Shown one piece after another: positions 18,804 through 26,161 of a stretch of 64,000 bases of DNA. The notes beneath the pieces are model-generated. The model did no database searches and was not told where the DNA came from. It saw nothing but the letters and a program-made list of their open reading frames with translations. Made by a program: the position numbers and the translations under genes. Where the stretch lies: the NCBI GenBank assembly GCA_004554775.1, contig SFKI01000004.1, positions 62,001 to 126,000 of the forward strand, read 5' to 3'. The DNA comes from Subdoligranulum variabile (lineage in GTDB: Bacteria; Bacillota; Clostridia; Oscillospirales; Ruminococcaceae). Each line of letters begins with the position of its first letter. Positions within the stretch are counted from its first letter, which is position 1.

Positions 18804-18832
18804 ATTATACGTTGTGCACCGCCAAATTGCAA
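18804..18832 (-). promoter_or_regulatory. glnN promoter
   Basis: On the minus strand TTGCAA (18832-18827), exactly 17 bases, then TATAAT (18809-18804). Expected start near 18797, directly before the leader terminator. Confidence 0.85.
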
Positions 18833-18936
18833 CTGGCGATGTGACGAAAACAGATGTGAATTTGCGTTGAAAACTGGATGGTTTGCGAGAGAGGGGAAAT
18901 GCGCAAGGCAAGTGTAGGGGCCTTGTGACCTTGCGG

Positions 18937-19836
18937 CTACTGCTCAACTTCCCCCTCAAAAAACCGCACAATACACGCATAATACACCTCCGCCGCCCTC
19001 TCGCACGCATCATCCCTGCAAACCATCTCGCGGTCTGCGGCGTTGGAAATAAAACCCTCCTCCACCAGCACGGCGGGGCAGGCGCAGTCCTCCAACACCG
19101 TGAACGTCGGGTCGGTGCGCGGCGTGGTATCGCTCGACTCTGCGATTACGCGGGCATCGTTTGCATCAAAATATAAGTACCGCACGCCGTCCTGGCCGCG
19201 CAGGGTCAGCCCCAGCTCGTCCCGGAACGCTGCCGTGACCAGCCGCCCGAACCGCACGCTCTCGGCGTTGGCGGCAAGGTGCGGGGGCGCGGCGTAGCAC
19301 TCCAGCCCGTGGGTGGCGGTGCTGGCGTCGCAGTTCAGGTGGATGGACAGCAGCAGGTCGGCCCCGGCATCGCGGGCCGCAGCGGCGCGCTCGCTGGGCT
19401 TTAAGTAGGCGCTGCCGTCGGCGGTCAGCACGGGGGCAAAGCGGCCGTCGGCTGCCAGCTTGTCATACAGCAGCCGGGCCGTGCGCAGTGTGATGTCGCT
19501 CTCCCGCAGGCCGTCGGCCTCGCTGCCCCAGTCCTCGGCCCCGATGTTGGGGTTGACGCCGCCGTGCCCTGGGTCGATGGCGACCACAAACTGCGCGGCA
19601 GGCTGCGCGGTCGGCGCGGGCTGCACGTCGGCGGGCACGTCCGCAGGCCCCGGCGGCTCGGCATGGGCGCGCAGCGGGGCACCCTGGTACAGCACCAGCC
19701 CCACGGCCCCGGCCACCAGCAGCGCGGCCAGAAAATACAGCACCCGCTGTACGGCCCGTGCGCGGCGCTTGCGGCGGCATTTACGCTGCATCACCCGGGT
19801 AGACGAGTACGGCTGCACGGCAGTTCGGTTTGGCAT
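18937..19836 (-). CDS. N-acetylmuramoyl-L-alanine amidase (Amidase_3, CwlD-like), membrane-anchored
   Basis: Zinc amidase that cleaves the bond between muramic acid and the stem peptide. 299 aa. A basic N-terminus (RKCRRKRRARAVQR) and one membrane segment (about residues 31-50) anchor it outside the cell, followed by a Pro/Ala-rich linker. The catalytic domain starts near residue 82. Zinc ligands are H91 (AIDPGHGG), E112 (LRESDITL) and the His in LLSIHLNCD; the catalytic Glu is in LVEEGFISN. Size and anchor resemble CwlD, which makes spore-cortex muramic lactam, but a role in vegetative wall turnover is equally possible. It has no close operon partner. Confidence 0.88.
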   Translation of the reverse strand: MPNRTAVQPYSSTRVMQRKCRRKRRARAVQRVLYFLAALLVAGAVGLVLYQGAPLRAHAEPPGPADVPADVQPAPTAQPAAQFVVAIDPGHGGVNPNIGAEDWGSEADGLRESDITLRTARLLYDKLAADGRFAPVLTADGSAYLKPSERAAAARDAGADLLLSIHLNCDASTATHGLECYAAPPHLAANAESVRFGRLVTAAFRDELGLTLRGQDGVRYLYFDANDARVIAESSDTTPRTDPTFTVLEDCACPAVLVEEGFISNAADREMVCRDDACERAAEVYYACIVRFFEGEVEQ

Positions 19837-19984
19837 CGGTCATTCCCCCTTTTGGCTGCATTGTACCCGGGGGATGTTACAACATTGTGTCAGTTCTGTA
19901 ACAACGATGGCTGTTTTTGGCAAAACGCGCAGGATGCTGGCAGACCATGTCGAACGAAAAATGGTAAAAATTTACTGGCAAATA

Positions 19985-20013
19985 TTGACAGCTTTACCAA
20001 CATCTCGTATAAT
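19985..20013 (+). promoter_or_regulatory. Consensus promoter of the AbrB-like gene
   Basis: Perfect TTGACA (19985-19990), 17 bases, perfect TATAAT (20008-20013). The rest of the 274-base gap 19837-20110 shows nothing else recognisable. Confidence 0.9.
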
Positions 20014-20110
20014 AATTACAGATTGGAACGCGGTACGCCAAAAACGAACCGCCTTCCCGATATTACCACAAAAAATTGTGTGGATTTAGGAAAATCCAGG
20101 AGGAAATACT

Positions 20111-20371
20111 ATGATTTCGACAGGAATTATCCGCAGCATCGACAGTTTGGGCCGCGTGGTGCTGCCCAAGGAACTGCGCCGCACCTTTGGGATCACCACC
20201 GATACGCCGCTGGAGATCATGACCGAGGGCGATGCCATCCTGCTGCGCAAGTACCGCCCGGCGGATGCCTGCATCCTGTGCGGCCAGGTCGCGCCCGGCT
20301 CGGTGCAGCTGTACGGCAAAACCGTCTGCCCCGCCTGCCAACGCCTGCTGGCTGAAAAGGAACAGGGGTAA
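20111..20371 (+). CDS. AbrB/SpoVT-like transition regulator with C-terminal zinc knuckle
   Basis: 86-aa regulator. Residues 1-47 are an AbrB swapped-hairpin DNA-binding domain (GIIRSIDSLGRVVLPKELRR, then GITTDTPLEIMTEGDAILLRKY). Residues 54-76 carry two CxxC pairs (C54/C57 and C73/C76) that probably bind zinc. AbrB proteins act as global regulators of stationary-phase genes. The start follows GGAGG, and the promoter is a perfect sigma-A type, so strong expression is expected. A family-2 hairpin follows the stop. Confidence 0.92.
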   Translation: MISTGIIRSIDSLGRVVLPKELRRTFGITTDTPLEIMTEGDAILLRKYRPADACILCGQVAPGSVQLYGKTVCPACQRLLAEKEQG

Positions 20372-20420
20372 CTTACTTTCTTTGAAAAGAAAGTAAGCAA
20401 AGAAACTTTAAACAAATAAA
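20372..20420. terminator. Family-2 hairpin repeat after the AbrB-like gene
   Basis: CTTACTTTCTTT / AAGAAAGTAAG hairpin (20372-20397) followed by the conserved tail GCAAAGAAACTTTAAACAAA. The same module is at 32984, and reverse forms are at 41060 and 60641. It sits at gene ends and likely acts as a terminator. Confidence 0.65.
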
Positions 20421-20534
20421 CCGGGGAAGGGCAGCAGGGCAAGTACGCATTTCCCGGGCAGCGGTGTTTATAGGAAATTTTACGCGGGCGGATTCAGATT
20501 TGCCCGTTTGTTTTTTAGCCTACGGGTGTAGAGT

Positions 20535-20563
20535 AAAGGCCCCCTTGTGTAAAGGGGGCCTTT
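20535..20563. terminator. Symmetric CTTGTGTAAAG hairpin, probable bidirectional terminator
   Basis: 12-bp perfect stem AAAGGCCCCCTT / AAGGGGGCCTTT around a GTGTA loop, between the AbrB-like and XRE genes. Further GC-rich arms (CGGGCGG / CCGCCCG) lie at about 20587-20617. Confidence 0.6.
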
Positions 20564-20645
20564 CATGTTGATATAAAAACAAGCCCCGGGCGGTCCTTTT
20601 CTACAGGGCCCGCCCGGATAAAATTATCTCATCCTATCATTCCGC

Positions 20646-21344
20646 TCATTCCGCCGCATGCAGTCCGCGCATCGTCTCCTCGGCATTTTTTACCAGATTC
20701 AACAGGCTCGTCGCGTGGCGGGGATAATCTTGGGTCAGGCGTTCGGTGCTCAGCGAGAGCGTCGCCGGGTCCAGGCTGTCCTTGCTGCCATCCTCGCCGG
20801 TCAGGGCGGCGGCCAGTTCGGCCTCGGCCACATGCATGGCGGCGTCAGCATTGCCCTGCCACCGCGCCGCCCCAATGCGGAACATGCCGACGGCGTTTTT
20901 GGGCGAAGCATCGTACAAACGCCGGAACACCTTGTACACAGCCAGCATCAGATACTGGCTGATCTGGATGACCAGCTGCTTGTTCTTGCTTTCTTGCAGC
21001 TTATCGTACAAAATATCCAGCGAATTTTCGATGAGCTTTTTGTACATCGTGGGCAGCACACTGCCGCGGTACACGCTGCCGCTGGTGGGTGCGCCGGTGT
21101 CCGGCAGGTCAGCCACGCTGATGGTCTGCCCGCTGCGGTCTGCGCTGCGGCCCAGCAGGTAATCGCAGCTGACGCCGTAATAATCAGCCACCTGCACCAC
21201 AAACGCGAGACTGCACTCGCGGATGCCTTTCTCGTAATGGGAGAGCTGCGCCTGGCTGATGCCCAGGTCCGCCGCAGCCTGCTTTTGGGTGATACCGCGT
21301 TCTTTGCGCAGCAACGCCAGAATACGGTTGAACTCGCTTACCAT
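20646..21344 (-). CDS. XRE-family transcriptional regulator
   Basis: 232-aa regulator with an N-terminal Cro/CI helix-turn-helix (RILALLRKERGITQKQAAADLGISQAQLSHYEKG, written here in overlapping parts: RKERGITQKQAAADLG and ISQAQLSHYEKG) within residues 1-60. The remaining 170 residues are helical with no domain I recognise and may form a sensor or dimerisation part. I prefer ATG 21344 (MVSEFNRIL), which has AAAGAGGA upstream, over an in-frame codon 12 residues earlier. Its promoter overlaps an inverted repeat, which suggests self-control. It is divergent from the histidine phosphatase gene. Confidence 0.88.
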   Translation of the reverse strand: MVSEFNRILALLRKERGITQKQAAADLGISQAQLSHYEKGIRECSLAFVVQVADYYGVSCDYLLGRSADRSGQTISVADLPDTGAPTSGSVYRGSVLPTMYKKLIENSLDILYDKLQESKNKQLVIQISQYLMLAVYKVFRRLYDASPKNAVGMFRIGAARWQGNADAAMHVAEAELAAALTGEDGSKDSLDPATLSLSTERLTQDYPRHATSLLNLVKNAEETMRGLHAAE

Positions 21345-21378
21345 ACAATTCCTCTTTCGCACCGGTTTACCACGGTGC

Positions 21379-21425
21379 ATATACTACGTGATGTATATTA
21401 TATCTGCAAAAAAACGCTTTGTAAA
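21379..21425 (-). promoter_or_regulatory. Promoter and candidate auto-operator of the XRE gene
   Basis: On the minus strand TTTACA (21425-21420), 17 bases, TATAAT (21402-21397). The inverted repeat ATATAC N8 GTATAT (21379-21384, 21393-21398) overlaps the -10. The rest of the 305-base gap 21345-21649 is AT-rich; a TATAAT at about 21616 could serve the phosphatase gene. Confidence 0.6.
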
Positions 21426-21649
21426 CCCACCCTTCGACAGCAGATTGGCCCCATAAACGGGATGTTTTTTGCTGCAGGCCCACATTTTGGCAAGCCTGTC
21501 CCCGCGGGGTATAAATATTGTGGGCATAAAAATACAGCCCGTTATATTTTGTTGATTTTGTAACCAAATTGTAACCATTTGCCGTTGCCAAAGGGCGCAT
21601 TTTGGGGTATCCTTTTATAATAAGTAGATACAGAAAGTGAGAATATGCT

Positions 21650-22303
21650 TTGAAATATTACAAACTGCATTTGATCCGCCATGGCCTGACGGAAGGGAAC
21701 CTGAAGGGCCTGTACATTGGCAGCGGCAGCGACCTGCCCCTGTGTGCCGAGGGCCGCGCCCAGCTGAAAACGCTGAAAAAGGATTTTGACTATCCGACCG
21801 TGCCGCTGGTTTTTACCAGCCCGATGCTGCGCGCGACCGAGACGGCGGAGATTTTGTTCCCGGGCGTGCGGCAGATCGAGTTACAGGATCTGCGCGAGAT
21901 GGCGTTCGGCAAGTTTGAGGGCAAGCCCCTGCAGCAGCTGGTCAAGGACCCGGAGTTTGCGCAGTGGATGGACCCGACGAGCCGCGTGGTGCCCCAGGGC
22001 GCCGAGGACCGGCAGATGTTCTTTAACCGCACATCGGCCATGCTGATGAAGATGTTCGAGTACATGCTGAAAACCCATACCGAGGAAGCAGCCTGCGTGA
22101 CCCATGGCGGCGTGATCATGAACATGCTGTCCCAGCACGCGCTGCCGTTCCGCAAGCCGGAAGAGTGGATGACCGACCCGGGCGCAGGCTATAGCGTGCG
22201 CCTTGACGCCGAAATGTGGATGCGCGATCACCTCGCCGAAGCCTACGACGTCGTCCCCCACGGCTATCTGGATGCGTTTGAGCAGCAGGAAGAGCAGGGC
22301 TAA
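21650..22303 (+). CDS. Histidine phosphatase family protein (phosphoglycerate mutase-like)
   Basis: 217-aa branched-histidine phosphatase. The phospho-acceptor H11 is in LIRHGLTEGN and the second catalytic His (H152) in CVTHGG; Arg and Glu of the pocket are in TSPMLRATETAE. The family includes phosphoglycerate mutase, alpha-ribazole phosphatase (CobC) and general phosphatases; the exact substrate cannot be told. The start is a TTG at 21650 preceded by AAAGTGAG, because the nearby ATG at 21645 runs into a stop after one codon. Only hairpins follow it. Confidence 0.88.
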   Translation: MKYYKLHLIRHGLTEGNLKGLYIGSGSDLPLCAEGRAQLKTLKKDFDYPTVPLVFTSPMLRATETAEILFPGVRQIELQDLREMAFGKFEGKPLQQLVKDPEFAQWMDPTSRVVPQGAEDRQMFFNRTSAMLMKMFEYMLKTHTEEAACVTHGGVIMNMLSQHALPFRKPEEWMTDPGAGYSVRLDAEMWMRDHLAEAYDVVPHGYLDAFEQQEEQG

Positions 22304-22318
22304 GCAGCGAGAGCTCTC

Positions 22319-22342
22319 GTCCTTTTCTTATAAGAAAAGGAC
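22319..22342. terminator. Perfect 24-base palindrome after the phosphatase gene
   Basis: GTCCTTTTCTTA / TAAGAAAAGGAC with no loop bases, 15 bases after the stop. It resembles the family-2 hairpins. Confidence 0.55.
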
Positions 22343-22359
22343 CAAAAGAATTTTTAATT

Positions 22360-22400
22360 AAAAATGCGTGGTACGGTCTGCGACCGTACCACGCATTTTT
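22360..22400. terminator. Bidirectional terminator, 18-bp perfect stem
   Basis: Arms 22360-22377 and 22383-22400 with loop CTGCG. The A and T tracts at the stem base act as T runs on both strands. It separates the convergent phosphatase and DUF3048 genes. Confidence 0.9.
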
Positions 22401-22416
22401 GTTTAGAATTTCTTTG

Positions 22417-22440
22417 GTTCTTTCTTTGTAAAGAAAGAAC
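22417..22440. repeat. Family-2 hairpin
   Basis: GTTCTTTCTTT / AAGAAAGAAC, then AAGAACCCCCG. The same ending occurs at 60671-60690. Confidence 0.55.
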
Positions 22441-22451
22441 AAGAACCCCCG

Positions 22452-23837
22452 TTATTCAGCCTGTCCATCCTGTTGTTCAGCCGCCGCCAGAATGGCGTTG
22501 AGGGCGTCGACATTGGCCTGGGCATTGTCGCGGGCCGTGAGCAGCTCCTCATTTTCCGGGTCAGCGTCCAGCGCAGCCTGGGCTTCCTCCAGGGCCGTCT
22601 GGGCGTCCGGCAGCTCAGCCTGTGCGCGGGCCAGCTCGGCCTGTGCATCCGTGGCCTCCTGGGCGGCCTTGTACTCCGCCTCCGCCGCTGCGGCTGCGTC
22701 GTCCGGGATACCGGATTCCAGCAGGGCTGGCTTGTCCGGCAGGGTCTGGGCAGAGCCGTCCGCCGCCGTCAGGGAAAGAGACTGCCCATAATAGCCGCCC
22801 CAGATGGCAATAAAGCTCTTGCCCGGGCTGACGATGAGCGGGGCACCCGCTTCATCCGCGATGGCAAACGGCCCGGTCGCGTCCTCCTTCGTCCAGTTGA
22901 TGCGCTCCCACGCGCCGCCGTGCAGGTACAGCCCGGTGCCCGACGTCATGTCGTACTGGCGGGTGTACCCGTCGTCCTTGATGCCGCTCGACGCATAGAG
23001 GACGAACACGTTCGTGAAGCCCGGCTGCTGGCCGTTGTCGGCATCCTGCACCGCGCTGCCATCGCCGTTCGAGAGAGCATACAGCCCCGTGCCCGTGTCG
23101 TAGTTCAGGCAGTCGACGTCGTCCGGCGAGAAGGTGATGGTCAGGTCCATGCCGTTGCGGTTCTCGGGCGCAACGGCCTCGCGCTCGCCAAACTGGAAAA
23201 GCGGGGTATTGTCGCCGCTCAGCGTTGTGCCGTAGGTCGCCAGGCCGCTGTTGATCAGCTCGGCGGTCGTGTACCAGCAGTTTTCCTCGGCGTAGCCCGC
23301 CCCCTGGCGGTCGGTGTCAAACGCAAACGCCGCCTTGCCGATGTGGTAGCCGTCCAGATCCTGGTAGGACAGGACGTTCAAAAGGTTGCTGGCATAGATG
23401 TTTTTGTCGATGTGCACCGGCAGGGCGTTCAGCGGCAGCGCCACCTGCAGCAGCAGGTCACGCGCCGGGCCTACCGGGCCTACCTTGGCGATGCTGTCCG
23501 CGTCGGCGTACAGGGCCATCAGGCTGGCGGTGGTGCCCTCGGTCACGCCCTCGACCAGTACGTCCGCCGACGCAATGCCCCACTGCGGGGTGCTGCCGGT
23601 CAGGTTGCGCAGCGTGACGGCCACCGGGCGTTTGCCGGTATAGTCCGCGTCCGATGCGCCGGTCAACGGATTGGGGGCGGGGGGCGCAGGGGTCGGCTCC
23701 GGGGTAGGTGTCGGCTCTGCGGCGGATGCCGATTCCGGCGTGGACACTGCGCCCGAAGATGCCGCCCCGGCACAGCCGCCCAGCAGCAGTGCCGCCAGCA
23801 GCGCCGCTGACAGGCTCAGGACCTGGAATTGTTTCAT
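22452..23837 (-). CDS. DUF3048 (YerB-like) lipoprotein with C-terminal coiled coil
   Basis: 461-aa secreted lipoprotein. The signal peptide ends at LLGGC (lipobox), followed by a Pro/Thr-rich linker. The DUF3048 domain follows (PVAVTLRNLTGSTPQWGIASADVLVEG, split as RPVAVTLRN and PQWGIASADVLVEG; then VGPVGPARDLLLQVA). The last 90 residues are an Ala/Glu/Gln-rich coiled coil (ELARAQAELPDAQTALEEAQ). The function of the YerB family is not known. The start at 23837 is the one with a signal peptide; the frame is open further upstream but that part reads as shadow. A paralogue lies directly upstream. Confidence 0.85.
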   Translation of the reverse strand: MKQFQVLSLSAALLAALLLGGCAGAASSGAVSTPESASAAEPTPTPEPTPAPPAPNPLTGASDADYTGKRPVAVTLRNLTGSTPQWGIASADVLVEGVTEGTTASLMALYADADSIAKVGPVGPARDLLLQVALPLNALPVHIDKNIYASNLLNVLSYQDLDGYHIGKAAFAFDTDRQGAGYAEENCWYTTAELINSGLATYGTTLSGDNTPLFQFGEREAVAPENRNGMDLTITFSPDDVDCLNYDTGTGLYALSNGDGSAVQDADNGQQPGFTNVFVLYASSGIKDDGYTRQYDMTSGTGLYLHGGAWERINWTKEDATGPFAIADEAGAPLIVSPGKSFIAIWGGYYGQSLSLTAADGSAQTLPDKPALLESGIPDDAAAAAEAEYKAAQEATDAQAELARAQAELPDAQTALEEAQAALDADPENEELLTARDNAQANVDALNAILAAAEQQDGQAE

Positions 23838-23855
23838 ATGGGTTCCTCTCTGATT

Positions 23856-23882
23856 GCAGGGGCGAGCAATGCTCGCCCCTAC
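23856..23882. repeat. Palindromic repeat unit between the DUF3048 genes
   Basis: GCAGGGGCGAGCAATGCTCG followed by CCCCTAC; one unit, GAGCAATGCTC core. Confidence 0.75.
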
Positions 23883-23901
23883 AGTGTTGTGGGCAATGCT
23901 T

Positions 23902-23947
23902 AAAAAAGGACAGCGCCTTGCCGCCGCCTGGGCGGGCTGCGCTGTCC
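23902..23947 (-). terminator. Terminator of the upstream DUF3048 gene
   Basis: On the minus strand GGACAGCGC / GCGCTGTCC with a GC-rich loop is followed by TTTTTT, so the two DUF3048 genes are probably separate transcripts. Confidence 0.85.
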
Positions 23948-23961
23948 TGGGGGTGCTTGGG

Positions 23962-25437
23962 TTATTCGGCCGGGGTCTCCTCTGCGGGGGCCTCTGCGGG
24001 GGCCTCTGCGGGGGCCTCTGCGGGCACCTCTTCGGTGGGGGTCTCCTCAGCCGGTGCTTCGGCGGCCTGCTCGCCCTCGGTGGTGGTCTCGCCTTCGGTA
24101 ATGCTCTCGGCTTCACCGGAACCGGTGGCGTTGTTGGTCAGGTCGTCGGTGGACATGCCCAGCGTATCACCGGCCTTGGCGTCATCCTCTACGTAGGTGC
24201 GCTCGTAGGTCACGGTGGTGGCGCTGCTCAGGTCAACGCCGTCCAGCTTACTGTGCACAAAGTTCTCGGCAAAGTCGATGTCGGTCACGGCCACATAGCT
24301 CTTGCCGGTGTTGATCTCCACGGGGGTGTCGCTGCACTGGCCGTCCTCGGTCAGATAATACAGGCGCAGGGCTTCCAGCGGGGTGCCCTTCTGCCAGTAG
24401 ATCTTCTCGCACTTGCCGCCGTAGCAGTAGTAGCCGATGCCGCCCCAGGCGTACTCAGCATACTGCAGGTCCTTGGCTTCGTGGCCGGGATAGGTGTGGA
24501 TGTCGGTGTACAGCACAATAACGTTGGGGAAGGAGAGCACCTGCTTGTCGGCGGCTTCGTCGACGGTATCGCGCCACTGGCCGTCCGAGTAGTTCTGCTG
24601 CATCTTATAGGTGTTGGACGCAGCATCGTAGATAAAGCGGGTCTTGTAAGACTGGCTGTGTACGATCTCGACGTACTCGCCATCGCCGACAACGGGGCCG
24701 TACTTGTCGCTGTAGGCGCTGTCGATGCTGTTGGACAGATCACGGGTCTGGCCCAGGCGGTAATCAACAAAGTTGAAGAAGGTGGAGTTGTAGGTCTTGT
24801 TCATGTCCACCTTGTTGTCGTCGATGTAGCTCTGGATGTTGTCCGAGTTGGTGTACATCGTGTGCTCCAACGCCAGGGTGCCGTTGTTGTAGCTCTTGCC
24901 GGCCCAGTTCACACGGCCGTAGTCGCGGTAGCCGTTGGCACCGTCGTTGTTGTTCAGGTTGCCGTAGCTGTAGTCGATGGCGTACTGCTGCATAACGACG
25001 GACTGACCCTCGTGGATATACAGCGCCTGCCAGGGCAGGATGAGGCGGAAGAACTGGTCACGGCCGGAACGCACGGGGCCGATCTCGCCGATGGACTTGT
25101 AGTCGGTGAACACGGGCATAAAGCGGGTGATGCCGCCCTCGACCTTGATCTCGAACAGGATGTCCGCCTTGGACAAGCCGCGCTGCGGGCGGGCGGCCAC
25201 GATGTTGTTGACCATCACAGCGGTGATGCGCTGGCCCTCGGGGTAGTCAGCACCCTTGGGCTCACCGGTCAGCACGTTGGCCTCGTAGGGCGGCAGGGTC
25301 GGCTCCGGGGTGGCTTCGGGCTCGGCCGCCGCGCTGGATGCCGCGGGGGTGGAGATGGTGTCATCCGATTTTTTGCAGGCGGCCAGCAGCACGCAAAGCG
25401 ACAGCAGCGCCGCAAGAACCAAGAGCTTGCGTTTCAT
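23962..25437 (-). CDS. DUF3048 (YerB-like) lipoprotein with repetitive acidic tail
   Basis: 491-aa lipoprotein, paralogue of the next gene. The signal peptide ends in VLLAAC, followed by a Ser/Pro linker. The DUF3048 core shows ITAVMVNNIVAARPQRGLSK and IGPVRSGRDQFFRL, and a Trp/Tyr-rich C-terminal half (AWGGIGYYCYGG). The end is a low-complexity tail of EAPAE units encoded by repeated GCCTCTGCGGGG on the plus strand (23981-24030), a site open to repeat-number variation. The substrate and role of the family are unknown; an extracytoplasmic binding or wall role is a guess. Confidence 0.88.
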   Translation of the reverse strand: MKRKLLVLAALLSLCVLLAACKKSDDTISTPAASSAAAEPEATPEPTLPPYEANVLTGEPKGADYPEGQRITAVMVNNIVAARPQRGLSKADILFEIKVEGGITRFMPVFTDYKSIGEIGPVRSGRDQFFRLILPWQALYIHEGQSVVMQQYAIDYSYGNLNNNDGANGYRDYGRVNWAGKSYNNGTLALEHTMYTNSDNIQSYIDDNKVDMNKTYNSTFFNFVDYRLGQTRDLSNSIDSAYSDKYGPVVGDGEYVEIVHSQSYKTRFIYDAASNTYKMQQNYSDGQWRDTVDEAADKQVLSFPNVIVLYTDIHTYPGHEAKDLQYAEYAWGGIGYYCYGGKCEKIYWQKGTPLEALRLYYLTEDGQCSDTPVEINTGKSYVAVTDIDFAENFVHSKLDGVDLSSATTVTYERTYVEDDAKAGDTLGMSTDDLTNNATGSGEAESITEGETTTEGEQAAEAPAEETPTEEVPAEAPAEAPAEAPAEETPAE

Positions 25438-25493
25438 TCACAGTTCCCCTTTTCGGTTTTGTAATGATGTTTTTCAGCCTGCGGCAGAGATCT

Positions 25494-25541
25494 GTAGGGG
25501 CGAGCAATGCTCGCCCGCGGGTGCACACTGTGCGCCCCTAC
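25494..25541. repeat. GTAGGGGCG palindromic repeat (double unit)
   Basis: Cores GAGCAATGCTC and GCACACTGTGC, ending in CGCCCCTAC; in the gap between the CYTH gene end and the DUF3048 start. Confidence 0.75.
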
Positions 25542-25630
25542 GCCCCCTGCACAAGACAGGCCAAGTAGTTACCTATTATTGTATCCGTTTTGTTACCGTT
25601 TGTAAAGCGGGGCGGCAAGATTTTACAAAA

Positions 25631-26128
25631 TCACCCGTCCAGCCGGGTTTGCTGCCAGTAGTCGCCCATGCTGCTGCCGGGCTTGCCGGTGCATTCGTCG
25701 TTGAGGTAATCGCCCAGGCCCACGGCGGCGGGGTCCCAGGCCAGGGCCTGGGCTTCGGTCCCATACTCGACCTCGGCATACCAGAAGGCGGTGGGCAGGC
25801 CTTTGTCCACACAGTTGACTTCCAGCGTCAGGCCGTCGGGCAGCCGATAGCTGCGGCGCTCCTTTTGGATCAGCGGCTTGCCGATGAGATGCGCGAGCTT
25901 TGCAAACAGCTCGGCATCAATTTCGGTTTCGATCTCCTCGCGGCTCAGCGTGCCCGCACCTTTAAAGCAAAGCACCAGCGCCGTGCGGCCGCCTTGCAGT
26001 GCTTCGCGCCGGATGCGCACCGTGGGGCGTACGCTGATGTAGCCCTGGTCCATCTGGTAGGTTTCGGTCAGCGGAAATTTTGTCTCATCCGGCCAGCTTT
26101 TGACCATCCATTTGCGTTCGATTTCCAT
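25631..26128 (-). CDS. CYTH-domain protein
   Basis: 165-aa CYTH (CyaB / thiamine triphosphatase) domain protein. The defining ExExK motif is at the very start (MEIERKW: E2, E4, K6). It is followed by the tunnel strands with alternating charged residues (VRIRREALQG, LVLCFKGAG, EIETEI, KERRSYRL). Such enzymes hydrolyse triphosphates (tripolyphosphate, thiamine triphosphate) or act as class IV adenylate cyclases; the substrate is open here. The start follows AAAGGAG. It lies 33 bases downstream of the Sel1 gene, so the two are probably one operon. Confidence 0.88.
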   Translation of the reverse strand: MEIERKWMVKSWPDETKFPLTETYQMDQGYISVRPTVRIRREALQGGRTALVLCFKGAGTLSREEIETEIDAELFAKLAHLIGKPLIQKERRSYRLPDGLTLEVNCVDKGLPTAFWYAEVEYGTEAQALAWDPAAVGLGDYLNDECTGKPGSSMGDYWQQTRLDG

Positions 26129-26161
26129 AGCAGGCTCCTTTTATATAGCGCAGCCGCGCAA

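Noticed and set aside
18840..18936. A GTAGGGGCC stretch near 18914 as another palindromic repeat
   Set aside because: It has no matching second arm of the family, so it is at most a decayed fragment.
23838..24116. 93-codon upstream extension of the first DUF3048 gene
   Set aside because: It is Pro/Arg-rich antisense-like sequence that overlaps the end of the next gene and a terminator. The start at 23837 gives a proper lipoprotein signal.
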